Shown here one piece after another: positions 1 to 10,429 of a stretch of DNA of 64,000 nucleotides (positions are counted from its first letter, which is position 1; the number at the start of each line of letters is the position of its first letter). The DNA lies in NCBI GenBank assembly GCA_030220185.1, contig JASPKZ010009915.1, positions 1 to 64,000 of the forward strand, written 5' to 3'. The notes below the pieces were generated by a model that was given only the letters and a program-made list of their open reading frames with translations, was not told the DNA's origin and did no database searches. Origin of the DNA: Diploptera punctata (taxonomy: Eukaryota; Arthropoda; Insecta; Blattodea; Blaberidae). The position numbers and the translations under genes are program-made.

Positions 1-904
1 ATTTCACCATCTTCTAATATTAGATGGGGAAGGTAGATCGATTAAAGCGTTATTAGCAATTTTGAGTAATGGGTTATAAATTCGTAAGGGTTTATTCATA
101 TGTTATGTGACGAAGGGGCCCTTTAAAAATATTAATAATTCTGTCATTCTTTGCAGTTGTTATATCCAATTCCTTAAACATTTTCTAGGTGAATTCTAGT
201 ATTGGTGTTTCTTCGTTCACTATTAATAATATTTTGATATTACTTTAATGTATATTATTATATTTAATTCGGTTTCTTTCAAACATGCATATAATAAATG
301 TATTAAGAAAAATCATATCAAATAAATCAAACATATTTTTGGTTGCAACAAATTAACTGCAGCTCTGGCGCATATTCAGGTTACAGAACACATCTCTTCA
401 AACTCTATAGTTATATATCTGGACTCTTTCGATGAAGACAGCAATAAAACTAGTACGAATCCTGCTGGGACAGCCATTTTCTGCAGTTCAGAGGTTTAAA
501 CCCGGCTAGACTCGGACAAAATATAATTGTGAATATGGCTACATTCGAGAGGAAACTAGAAACATGGTCTCATGTCGTGAATTTTTTCACTTAAAAACGA
601 CATAAAGACAAAAAAAAGTGTTAAGCCTGTGGCGCCAGTGTTTTAAATATAAAGCTAATAACCTGATATGTAGAAGAGTAACGTTACCTGGAAGAATCCA
701 AGGGAAGTTCTCCGGGAGAGAATTTAAGCCGTGGGCCCGAGTATAGATATTTCCAGGTTAGTAAAACAAACGCAAGTCTGTATAAAAAGGCCACTGTGCA
801 ACAATCAACTGACTTTTATCGAACCAAGATATATATTAGTTGCCTATTAAATGTCACATCTAGACGATGCATTACACTTTGACATATGTAGATAACTAAA
901 AGTA
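1..904. other. AT-rich sequence, no gene seen
   Basis: I found no convincing ORF, RNA gene or repeat family member in this stretch on either strand. It is AT-rich, with a slightly less AT-rich patch around 360-740 that has no long open frame. Confidence 0.5.
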
Positions 905-1150
905 AAAAGTAAAGTGATCCCAAAATAGACCCGGAGCCCTTGGGGTAGTAGGAGGTTAGGGCTCCCACTTTTTCTAAACAATCGGCACTTTATGTCAGCA
1001 GGGTTGACGAGCCCTGCGTGACGGCAGCCTTTACCCCCAGAACAAGCGCCTGGTACTCATTTACTATAGAGGCTGAGTCGACCCCAGGGCCATAGTGCCG
1101 CCAGAGGGTTTGGGTCAGTTTTAATAATCCTGACCCCAACGGGACTTGAA
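905..1150. repeat. GC-richer unidentified block, possible repeat
   Basis: A block clearly richer in G+C than its surroundings, with sharp AT-rich borders and no long open frame. The abrupt change in composition suggests an inserted repeat or SINE-like unit. I see no tRNA A/B boxes, terminal repeat or second copy in the window, so the nature of the block is open. Confidence 0.25.
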
Positions 1151-1597
1151 TGTAGGTAACTAAGCGTAACTAAATTGGTTATGAAACTCCCTTTAGAGAG
1201 GATACGTGTTTCTACGTGTGACGTATGGTATAGTCTGTATGTACACCGTTATCTGCCCATTTTCAGATCAGCTTTACGTCCTTTTAAATATAAGTGTCTT
1301 AGGTAGAATCGACTCTCGAGAGGAGAACTTGCAAACTAACACGTGTACATCTTCGTCCAATCTGACATTCGTAATATTATTATGTTAAATAAGAGTGATG
1401 TGCGTGCAAGCTATGAGCCATGTCTTGTTCTGATGCTGGTACACACGACGTAACCAACTCGCCACTCAGTCTCATCGCTCGAACGCATACAACATGTAGG
1501 TTTCAAAAAAATATATAAATACGTAGATAGATAGATAGTTAATCGGTTGATTTATGTCTTTGACACCGTCCGATTCCCAATAGCCAATTTTGACGGT

Positions 1598-1602
<5 letters not shown>

Positions 1603-1643
<41 letters not shown>

Positions 1644-1845
1644 ATATGAAAAGAAAAATGGATACTTGAGTCGGGATTTGAACCGGAGTCTTTAAACTCT
1701 GTACGTTTAGCGCTCTAACGACCTGAGCTACCCAAGTTTTCCAATTCAAACATACATTTTTGTTATATATGAAAGTATTCTCAATTGACACAAGAGATAG
1801 CGGAAATTTATTCCGACTGACATCTAGTGGCTAACATAACAATTA
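1603..1845 (-). mobile_element. SINE-C copy with tRNA-like domain and (TA)n tail
   Basis: Read on the minus strand, about 1655-1735 resembles a tRNA. A near-complete acceptor stem pairs, box A reads TAGCTCAGGTCG, box B reads GGTTCAAATCC, and a 5-bp anticodon stem TAAAC/GTTTA closes a 7-nt loop with anticodon ACA. About 110 bases upstream of the tRNA-like part are shared with the unit at 2016-2207. Downstream are the shared end TTTTTCTTTTCATATC and a (TA)n tract (1603-1641) that acts as tail. The tRNA-like part therefore lies near the 3' end, unlike usual tRNA SINEs where it is the 5' head. The T stem has a mismatch, so this is a repeat, not a working tRNA gene. Confidence 0.65.
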
Positions 1846-1941
1846 AGCAATTTTTTAAGGAGCATAATTACTTTATAGCAGTAACGCTTGTATATTTAGA
1901 TATTATAACAATTTTTTTTTCATTTGGCAATGAAGTCAAAT

Positions 1942-2208
1942 ATGATATGAAAAGAAAAATGAATGTTTGAGTCGGGATTTGAACTCTAAAAACTGTACGT
2001 TTAGCGCTCTAACTGTTATGTTAGCCACTAGATGTAAGTCGGAACGTATTTCTACTACCTCTTGTGTGAATTGAGAATACTACATATGTAACAAAAATGT
2101 ATGTTTGAATTCGAATAGTTGGGTAGCTCGGGTAGTTAGAGCGCTAAACGTATAGAGTTTAGAGACTCGGTTCAAATCCCGACTCAAGCATTCATTTTTC
2201 TTTTCATA
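1942..2208. mobile_element. Foldback pair of SINE-C units
   Basis: Two SINE-C units meet head to head. The left one (about 1944-2015) is a minus-strand 3' portion carrying the terminal motif and part of the tRNA-like domain. The right one (about 2016-2207) is a plus-strand unit with box A, box B (GGTTCAAATCC) and the end TTTTTCTTTTCATATC. The composite begins with GATATGAAAAGAAAAAT and ends with its reverse complement, so it looks like a ~265-bp element with terminal inverted repeats made of tRNA-like sequence. The anticodon position of the right unit reads ATA. It could be an inverted double insertion, twin-priming product or true foldback element. Confidence 0.6.
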
Positions 2209-2257
2209 TCAAATTTGCCTTCATTGCCAAATTTCAAAAATATAGTTATAACATCTA

Positions 2258-2258
2258 A

Positions 2259-2300
<42 letters not shown>

Positions 2301-2310
2301 TTTTTTTTTA
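2258..2310. repeat. Compound (TA)n(GT)n(T)n microsatellite
   Basis: An uninterrupted AT run passes into ten GT units and then a T run. No associated element end was recognised. Confidence 0.9.
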
Positions 2311-2711
2311 AATAATTTAAATTATTCAAACTGAAGTAACATCAAATAATTTAAATTACTTAAACTGAAGTAACTTTAACTACTTTCTAAAAAAACATGT
2401 TTTTTAACATATGAAAACACTTTATCCGTAACTGTGAGAGTTTGAGCTCTGTTTTCTGAACTCACAATATGAAATAATCCTTCAAAGAACATTTTTACAA
2501 ATATAATTAAAAAGAAAACAATATACCATTTTCCAAAGTTAAAATTCATTTATATCCTTCTCTCAAAATATTACGTGTATTGCAATAGAACTACTAGACT
2601 TGATATGGTAAATATAACAAATACTTAGTACTCAAAATTCCACTTTCTTATCATTTAGGATACGATAAGATAACCGAACTGTATAGAGGCATGTGATAGT
2701 TACACTTCAAT

Positions 2712-2870
2712 ATCATCATCGTCATCATCATCATCAATTATAGCCATGGATTATGTCATTGGTCTGTTCCGCTTCATGATGTAAATTGATTCCTCCATCG
2801 CTTCTTTGGTCTTCCTGGGTCTCCTCGTCCTGTGGGTCTATAGTTGAATAGCTTCAGAGGTAGACACATC
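2712..2870 (-). pseudogene. LINE-H type 3' end with (ATG)n tail
   Basis: The minus strand encodes NYRPTGRGDPGRPKKRWRNQF, the GRP-rich extreme C-terminus typical of many insect LINE ORF2 proteins. It is followed by a degenerate (ATG)n tract (2717-2736 in plus orientation as TCATCATC), a usual tail for these elements. Only the last ~50 codons survive, so this is a 5'-truncated copy. Confidence 0.6.
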
Positions 2871-4849
2871 ATTATTAAGAATATAATTAATAGTGAATGA
2901 TTTAGATTATCTAAAAAAGTATGCAGTATATTTATTTGTGAAGCATAATTACCCAAAATCTTGTAATAATGCCACGTATAAGATATGTAATATTTCTCAT
3001 TGCATTCTATTTTTCAAGTCTGTTCACAACTAACTGACTTTAACAAGTGTGTGACGATTAACAAGTAACTGATCGTTTTACGAAATCAAACCAACCCCCA
3101 ATAATACGCAGTTTGGAGCTTCAAGACTTTAATTAATCATTAAGAATATCCATCATCACAAGAAGAATATGTAAGTGACGATAACAAATAATATATTGAG
3201 ATTGAAATATCGATTTCCAGCCACAGGTATCACAGGTACAGAGACCGGTGTGTTCATAGATGACAAATAAAAAATAAGATGTTCATGTAAAAGTAGATAT
3301 TCTTTATGATATAGATTATCCATCATTTTTCTCTTATAATTAATGTGTTTTCCATTTCATTACGAATATAAACAATTTTAATCCAGATAATTTTCTCCTT
3401 AGCGCTGTAACCTAACGATTTTGGACAGGATCTTTCAAAATAATCACTTCATATCGCCTTGTATTGTATACTTTGTTTAACAGGGAATTTTAAAATACGC
3501 ATTATGAGGAAGGAAGAGCTTCATATTTTAATTAAGGATTCCTTGAGGCAACTATAGTAAAAACAAGCGTTCAGTTCCTCAATGAAAAGTGTGGGACTTT
3601 CTCACAGAAAATAAATTTGTGCAGAAATGTATTACTATGCAAGCATTTGTCTCATTGCCATGCAGTACATGAGAGATGTGACACAGAAATAATTTTTTCT
3701 TTATTTTCTTTTCAATTAAAAATATAATACGCCCATTCCAATATTGCTAATTCATTTGCTTAATATTAGTAGAGATATTCATTTCATTTTTTTAACTTGG
3801 TTTGAGCTAAAACAGACTATGGAGATAAAAAATACGTTATTTCAATGCAAATATTCGCCATAAATTTCTCCACGGATTTTTTCTGACTATACACGAGTTT
3901 ATTATCCAATACACATTTATTTTATTGACAAGAAAATGCATTGGTACTTAATATCTGCAAGCAAATGTAACTTCCACTTTGTACAAGGAAATTCAAAGAA
4001 AGCAGTATCTTGCTTAAAATATCTTCCATTGTCTGTTGCAAAATTGGACTGTTTTAAGGAAATGAATGCATGAGGATCTACGTCAGAGGTGCGGTTTAAC
4101 TTATGTGACATGGAGTCAGACTTAGAGAAAGTCACGTGAAATTCTTCCCCTTCTGCCGGTGACAAATTACCTTCCAATACACGATGCCCGACTTGCTCCT
4201 TTATGAGAAAATAGCAGCACGTTTTTTTAAGAATACTCTACCTTATCTTACTCCGAGTTTCATCATTCAATACAAATAGTGTACATAAATAGTTCAGGTC
4301 TGTGTCTATATAAGTATGCAACAGTTCCCATTTTTAAAATCATTTGAGTTTTTTGTTAAAATGAGTTTGAAGTTTCAATATTAGGGTCCTAACGGATATG
4401 ATTTGAGTGCTTATTCAAAACTGCATCTGAAAAAAAAGACTTGTCTGTGATTTCGACCAATGTATGGACATACTAAGCTATATGAGGATGTTTATATTAA
4501 CTTGTGTAGGTGTTTGAAAATCAAGAATAATAACTAGAAGACCGGGTATGTTGGCTACATATTCACCCACGTTCATAGGGCTGATATTCGTCGAACTCTG
4601 TGATTGGAATTGAGGCCGGCTGCCTGGCGCCTGTCGCCCTATAGCCTTGAAACAATTACAAAAGCGACATTGTATGCTTTAAAAACACTAATAAAGAGAT
4701 ACTATTACTAACTGTTAGTTAAATAATTATTTTGTCAACAATTCTTCCAGATTTTAAACAATAAGTTTATTTATAGTTCTTTGTTGAAAATGATAACACA
4801 TACAAGACGATAACTTTAAAATTAATTGTTTTTCGACGTGCCCTTGCAG
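2871..4849. other. AT-rich sequence, no gene seen
   Basis: No recognisable coding region, RNA or element boundary was found. The longest minus-strand frame here (3917-4177) has no motif I recognise and is most simply a chance ORF. Confidence 0.45.
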
Positions 4850-5770
4850 TAGAAATATCTTCATCATCGTCTTCTTCTTGCAAGGGTTGAACATTTTTGG
4901 TTAGTTCCGGTTCCAAGTATCTCTTTCGTTGGCGTCCCCGATCTCTTTTCCCTCCTCTTGGGTTTTAATTCAGACTTATCTTGGGCAATCTATTGGTAAC
5001 CATTCTGCAAACATCTGTTCATACAATTTTCTCCTATAGTCTTCTATTTTATCTATCAAACTGAATATTTGTGGTTCTTTAAGGATATCTTCACTTCGTT
5101 ATTTATCCATTGAAGTATATCCTGTCACAAACCGTAAATATCCCATTTCTGCGGCTTCTATTATTTTAATTGTCTGTTTATTCATAGTTTATATAGGTTA
5201 TATATTACAATATTGCAGGTACAGCCAATCCTTTATAATTTTTAATGTTTCTTTCATTATTTTCTTTCCCAGTGTTCTTATAAGGGTGTCACATAAATAT
5301 TGAAATATTTATAATTTATTATTTACATCCTTTTCTCTATTATAACTTAAATATACACCTAGATAATTGAAATATTTAACTTGTCCTAGCGTTTTGTCAT
5401 TTAGTATTATTTTTGTTCTTTCCATTTATTTGCCACACTGGGCCTATACTTCAGTTTATTTGAAGGAATTTCTAGATTGTAATCTATTGCAATATTATTT
5501 AATTTAAAAATTGCTCTTCATAAGTCATTCTCTGAAGAGGCCATTATAGCCAGATCATAAGCAAATATGAGTGTGTCAACACGGATTTTATTATTAGATT
5601 TTAAAGTCAGTTGCTATTTTCTGATAAATCCATCAATATATAAATTAAAGAGAATCGGTGAAAGAGGGCATCCTTGTCGTAATCCTTTATTTATTACGAT
5701 TTCATATTTCGATTTTATTTTTCCAGTCTTTAATAAAAATAAATTTGTCCATTGTTTTTTAACTTAATAC
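4850..5770 (-). pseudogene. Decayed LINE reverse transcriptase, 3' half
   Basis: Minus-strand translation, with frameshifts and stops, gives reverse transcriptase motif B (KGLRQGCPLSPILFNLYID), a damaged motif C region (FAYDLAIMASSE, where FADD is expected), the thumb-like KYFNYLGVYLSYN stretch, and a GRQRKRYLEPE C-terminus near 4900. The motif order is as expected for a non-LTR ORF2 C-terminal half. The copy is 5'-truncated at about 5770 and ends in a GAA/GAT-rich tail near 4855. Confidence 0.7.
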
Positions 5771-5996
5771 ACGATAGGTTGGAAATACTGCGTCTATTTA
5801 AAATTTCAACCCAAAAATCATAAAATAAATAATTCATAAATCGTTATATCTATCATATATTGTCGAAAGAGTTCTCTCAGTTGCTGTTTGAGATTCGTGT
5901 TCGACAGATTCCATGTTAAAATTCAAGGTTCGACCAATTTCTCATAGTTATTTCTGGTTCCATATTCGTCAAGCGATTAATGATAAATACATTATT

Positions 5997-6008
5997 ACTA
6001 TTGATCCT
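5997..6008. repeat. Left target-site duplication of LINE-A
   Basis: The 12-mer ACTATTGATCCT recurs exactly at 9315-9326, bracketing LINE-A. This is the signature of target-primed reverse transcription. Confidence 0.85.
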
Positions 6009-6139
6009 AACTCCGCCATGGCCGGTCACAAGCCCGGATGAGAAAGGAGGAGGGGGAGGAGTAACAACCTCGTTAAAAAACCAGGGTTCAGTTGGCTCCG
6101 ACTGATAGTACTCTGTAAGGGCCCCTAGCCAGGGTTACG

Positions 6140-6436
6140 GTGAAGACCTCAACGGCAGAGTCGGCGCAGAAGGAGTCCTTCATCACGGCGGATCAGGCCG
6201 AAGAGGCAACCCTATCTCTAAGGGAAATAGAGAAACGCTGCCTTGCGGGGAAGAGGGATCTTCAAAGTCTATGGGAGGAAAACCCAGACAGAAATTTTTC
6301 TGGTCCTCCAGGTTGGGGGTTTATGCTGTGGGCCAGCTCCCCACACATTAAAAAAAACAAAATGCTAAAAGACCAAATCAATCAAAGCCGGACGGAAAAA
6401 AGTATGAAAGACAAAAGCAACGAAAACGGACATTGA
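6140..6436 (+). CDS. Short upstream ORF of LINE-A, function unknown
   Basis: A 98-codon frame without an ATG (it begins at GTG), ending at TGA 6434-6436, exactly where the endonuclease frame opens. It is rich in Lys and Glu toward the end and shows no zinc knuckle or RRM motif. It may be part of the 5' leader rather than an ORF1 protein. The alternative is a single ancestral ORF2 whose N-terminal part is now separated by a frameshift at 6433. Confidence 0.3.
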   Translation: MKTSTAESAQKESFITADQAEEATLSLREIEKRCLAGKRDLQSLWEENPDRNFSGPPGWGFMLWASSPHIKKNKMLKDQINQSRTEKSMKDKSNENGH

Positions 6437-7764
6437 ATATAGGCACGTGGAATGTACGAGGAATTAGAAACAAAATTAATGAAGTAGCAGGAGAATTATT
6501 CCAGAACAATATAGATATTGCAACAGTGACGGAAACAAAAAAGAAAGGATGGGGAAATTCATATTTAGGAAACTACATACATTTTTGTTCAGGTGTAAAT
6601 AAATCAAAAAGAGCTAAAGCAGGAGTATCAATGTTTGTAAAAAAGAAATACAGTAAAAACATAACAGAATATGAACATATTAATGAAAGATGCCTAAAGA
6701 TTAAAATGAAGCTTATGGGAAGAACAATGGTGTTCTTAGCAGTCTACGCACCAACAGATGATGCTGCACAGAGTCAGAAAGAAAAGTACTATTCAGTATT
6801 AGTGGAACAAATAGAGAAAATACGAAGTAATGAAGAATTAATACTAATGGGAGATTTAAATGGGAAAGTGGGTAGAAGAAACAATGATGAAGCAGTAGGA
6901 AAATATGGGGAACAAGAAGTCAACGAAAATGGAAATAGAATCATAGAGATGTGCAAACAAGATAAATTAAAGATAGTAAACACATTTCTCGACCATAAGG
7001 ATATTCATAAATTTACTTGGGAACGACCTAGTCTCAATCAGAAATCAATAATAGACTACATAATTGTAAAGCAAAATACTTCCTTATTTATTAAGGACTC
7101 AAGGGTTAAAAGAGGAGCAAATTGTGGTTCTGACCACTATCTACTCACAGCACAGATCATCACCAAATTCCCTACAGGGAAAAAAGTGCATGATGAAGCA
7201 AGGGAATCAACAATGCAACCGAAGCAGGAAGAAAAATTTAAACTGTATTTATTTAATCAGAATAGTATCAAAAACTTATATAAAGAAAGACTGAGGATTA
7301 AAATTGAGAATTTGGATTACAAGGAACACATAGAAGAAGAATATAATCAATTAAAGGAAATAATACATTCAGCAGCAAAAGAAGCATTTGGCACAATAAA
7401 TAAAAAACAAAATACCCAAGATTGGTGGAATGATGATATTGAAGAATTAACCAAAAAGAAGAAAAAATGCTACTTAGAATGGTTGGCAATAAAAACAACA
7501 GAAAATTGGATAGAATACAAGAGAACAAACGCCAAAGTTAAAAGGAAAGTGATAGAAGAAAAAAACAAATTATGGAAAAGCAAATGCCAAGAAATAGAAA
7601 GTTATATAGGAGGATCACAATCATCAGAAGTATGGAGATTTCTAAAAACACTGAAAACCAACCAAGGATCCAGCAAGATAAATTTGTTAGCAAAATCAGA
7701 CGCAGAAAAACATTACAAAGCTTCACTGTCAGAAACTAGAAATGAGTTTATGGAAACAACATAA
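6433..7764 (+). CDS. LINE-A endonuclease domain (ORF2 N-terminus)
   Basis: A 443-codon open frame encoding an APE-like endonuclease that would nick target DNA for target-primed reverse transcription. Visible motifs are GTWNVRGIRNK at the N-terminus, the catalytic Glu in TVTETKKKGWG (about residue 34), GDLNGKVG with Asp and Asn near residues 141-143, a DYIIVK segment, and SDHYLL near residue 233 holding the catalytic Asp-His pair. The remainder is the Lys/Glu-rich linker to the RT. There is no ATG at the start: the frame opens with TTG overlapping the upstream stop. A frameshift just after 7764 separates it from the RT. The endonuclease reading is well conserved while the RT half is broken. 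Confidence 0.85.
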   Translation: MNIGTWNVRGIRNKINEVAGELFQNNIDIATVTETKKKGWGNSYLGNYIHFCSGVNKSKRAKAGVSMFVKKKYSKNITEYEHINERCLKIKMKLMGRTMVFLAVYAPTDDAAQSQKEKYYSVLVEQIEKIRSNEELILMGDLNGKVGRRNNDEAVGKYGEQEVNENGNRIIEMCKQDKLKIVNTFLDHKDIHKFTWERPSLNQKSIIDYIIVKQNTSLFIKDSRVKRGANCGSDHYLLTAQIITKFPTGKKVHDEARESTMQPKQEEKFKLYLFNQNSIKNLYKERLRIKIENLDYKEHIEEEYNQLKEIIHSAAKEAFGTINKKQNTQDWWNDDIEELTKKKKKCYLEWLAIKTTENWIEYKRTNAKVKRKVIEEKNKLWKSKCQEIESYIGGSQSSEVWRFLKTLKTNQGSSKINLLAKSDAEKHYKASLSETRNEFMETT

Positions 7765-7789
7765 AATCCATCCATAGAAATGAACGCCC

Positions 7790-9283
7790 TTGGAATTTGA
7801 TACAATAGATATAGAATTAGAAATTCAAACCCTAAGGGATAAAAAGGCACCAGGGCCGGGAAACATAACAAATGAGTTAATTAAATATGGCCCAAAAAAT
7901 TTAATAGGTAGATTGAGGGACTTGTATAATAAGTGCATTGCAATACGGAAGATTCCTGATGAATGGAAAATAAGCTACATAGTACCAATATACAAGAAGG
8001 GCGATAGAAGAGACGCAAAAAACTACAGAGGACTAAGTATAAATAACACATTATATAGAATATTTACGAAGTTATTAAAAACAAAGTTACAAAAAGATGT
8101 TAAAGACAAATTAGGAGAAGATCAAAATGGATTCAGACCAGGAAGGTCATGTGTTGACAATATATTTGCAATACAACAGTTAATTGAAAAACGGACTGCA
8201 GTTGGAGAAGAAACCCATTTGACAATGATAGATTTAGAGAAAGCTTATGACTCAATTCCGAGGAACAAATTATGGGAAGTATTGAAGAAATACAATATTG
8301 ACAGAAACCTAATAGAAATTATTAAACAAACCTATAAAGATAACTCCGCTTATGTTAAAATGGGAAATATAATGTCTAATCCTATAAACACCTCAAAGGG
8401 ATTGAAACAAGGGTGCAGTCTATCACCAATTTTATTTAATATTTATGTAGAATTTATATTAACGAAATGGAAACAAAGCTGCAAAGGTATGGGGATCCCA
8501 ATAGGCAATAGATTTTTGCTGACATTACAATTTGCCGATGATCAACTGGTTTAGCGCAAGACAATTTTGATATGGAATTCATGATAAAAAGGTTGAAAAG
8601 CACATATGAATCATGGGGTCTCACAGTAAATTTACAAAAAACAGAATATCTGGCAATAAATAGCAATGAAAGAGAAAACTTAGTATTGGAAGATGGAATC
8701 CAAATAAAGCAAGTGAAACAAACTAAATATTTGGGAATGATATGGATAACATCGAAGGTATAGGCAAAGAGAACATAAAACATAGAATTGAATTGAGTAG
8801 CAAAATAATATCATCATTAAATTCCATATGGTGGGATAAGCATATTTGGAAAGACACAAAAAATATATTGGTAAAACATTGGTGGAATCTGTTGCAATGT
8901 ACGGAAGTGAGGTATGGACAATCAATAAGTACTACAAGAATAGACTAATAGCTCTAGAAATGGATTATTTACGAAGAAGTGCCAGAAAGTCTAAATTAGA
9001 ACGTGTCACAAATAAGGAAATTAGAAACAAAATGGAAGCAGAAGAAAGCATAATTGAAAGAATTGAGGAAAAGGAATTAAAGTGGTTAGGACATGTTTTA
9101 AGAATGGAAGATGAGCGATGGCCGAAGCAACTATATGAATGGCATCCTAACAGAAAGAAGAAAAGAGGAAGACCAAGGTTAACATGGAAGGAAAACATGA
9201 AGACAGTAATGCAAGCTAGAGGGCTAAGCATCGAAGATGCCCAAGACCGTAGGATTTGGAGGTTTGGCACGGGAAGACGGTAG
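7790..9283 (+). pseudogene. LINE-A reverse transcriptase and C-terminus, frameshifted
   Basis: The RT reads in four pieces. 7790-8554 carries KAPGPGNITNELIKYG, FRPGRSCVDNIF, motif A MIDLEKAYDSIPR, motif B KGLKQGCSLSPILFNIY and motif C LQFADDQLV. A 1-nt shift then moves the frame to 8572-8763 (KTEYLAIN, KYLGMIW), to 8742-8948, and finally to 8846-9283 with WLGHVLRMEDERWPKQ and the GRPRLTW C-terminus. All core catalytic motifs are present, so the copy was disabled by small indels after insertion. Its open-frame fragments should not be read as separate genes. Confidence 0.88.
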
Positions 9284-9518
9284 CAGCTGTAAAAACCCGA
9301 AGATAGATAGATAGACTATTGATCCTCTATTTTTATGTCCGAAGTTGAAAAAATCAACTAGAATAATAAAATGTCAAGTGTCATGGCGGACAGTGAGTAG
9401 TGAATATACTGGTCGCTCGTGTTTTTGTACAGTTTTCAGCAGGTGATTGTTTGGGTTTTACAGATATTATCCGATATTTTGAACTTATTTGTGTGTACAT
9501 TTATTCTGTATATAGTGG

Positions 9519-10180
9519 TGCCACGCAAAACAAAGAATTCCGACGAGAATAAAGAAGTGACAAAGCGTGTGATGCAGGAATGTTTGAGGGACCCTGCCAT
9601 GAAGCAGCTGCTAAAGGACTCTGTGCGTAAGACGATAGTAAGTGAGTTGAAAACAACCATAGATTGGAACAATAAGGGCATTAGACAGTTGTAGCTGTCG
9701 TTACAGGAAATAGACGCTAAAATAATAAAAGTGGAACAACTGTTGTGCAAAAAAAACTGATTCCCTTTAACAGTACCAATGCCGCCAATGTTTATGTACC
9801 TTTGGAATTCCTGAGAAGGACGCTGAGGACACGGACAAAACAGCTATTGATGTGTCGTCTAAAATAGGTGTTAAATTAGAAACATGTGATATTGACAGGA
9901 GCCATCGTGTGGGGAGAAAAGACGGACCGGCCACGGCCGATTATCGTCAAATTCGTAAGTTATAGGAAAAATAGAGAGGTTTTCCAGAACAAAAAACAAC
10001 TGAGTAGTGGTATAACAATGAGGGAAGACAACTCAAATGAGATATAAACTATTAGAAATATGCATCTCCATATATGGTGTAACGACTGTGTGGACAATTG
10101 ACGGTGCAATCCATGTTAATGAAGGAGACAACAAATGTATCATATTCCGGGTCCCAGATATATAATTTGTGCGAACACGG
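9519..10180 (+). pseudogene. LINE-B ORF1 protein remnant
   Basis: The first part (to 9694) reads PRKTKNSDENKEVTKR and a charged, probably coiled-coil stretch. After frameshifts it continues with RIFGIPEKDAEDTDKT, then DIDRSHRVGRKDG, then SYRKNREVFQNKKQL, and ends near FRVPDI. The SHRVG block followed by an R/K-rich segment is characteristic of LINE ORF1 proteins that bind element RNA and act as chaperones. At least three frame changes are needed. GTG stands where an initiator ATG would be expected. Confidence 0.65.
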
Positions 10181-10429
10181 TCAGTGAATAACCGACAGTT
10201 ATCACTTTGAACATTTTATAGATAGTATATAAAATTAAGATATTCTTAGAGACGTGATACCAAGTTTAATATGTAATTTTGTTGAAATATTTTACGACCA
10301 TTTTTCGTTTAAATAATGTCCTTTTTACAGTCTCTGACAGGCTACAGGACAATAACCTTCCCATACCCCTTCTCGTCCCCGCTACTTCAAGGGATGTTTT
10401 AGAAACAGCTTTATACCCATACCCTACTT

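Larger units (their letters stand above)
6009..9314 (+). mobile_element. LINE-A, full-length APE-type non-LTR retrotransposon
   Basis: A 3.3-kb element bounded by exact 12-bp target-site duplications. It has a GC-richer 5' leader (6009-6140), a short upstream ORF, an apurinic-type endonuclease, a reverse transcriptase, a GRP-rich C-terminus (WHPNRKKKRGRPRLTWKEN), and a (GATA)n-like 3' tail at 9300-9314. At least four frameshifts in the reverse transcriptase half mean this copy cannot encode an intact ORF2 protein. Clade assignment (RTE-like or related) would need a tree. It abuts the 5' end of LINE-B, which continues in the same direction. Confidence 0.88.

Noticed and set aside
1655..1735. 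Functional tRNA gene (minus strand)
   Set aside because: The T stem has a mismatch, and the sequence is part of a repeat with other copies and a tail.
1552..1791. 79-codon minus ORF with a Tyr-Ile run
   Set aside because: It reads through SINE-C and its (TA)n tail; Tyr-Ile runs at 24658, 50662, 53269 and 59061 have the same cause.
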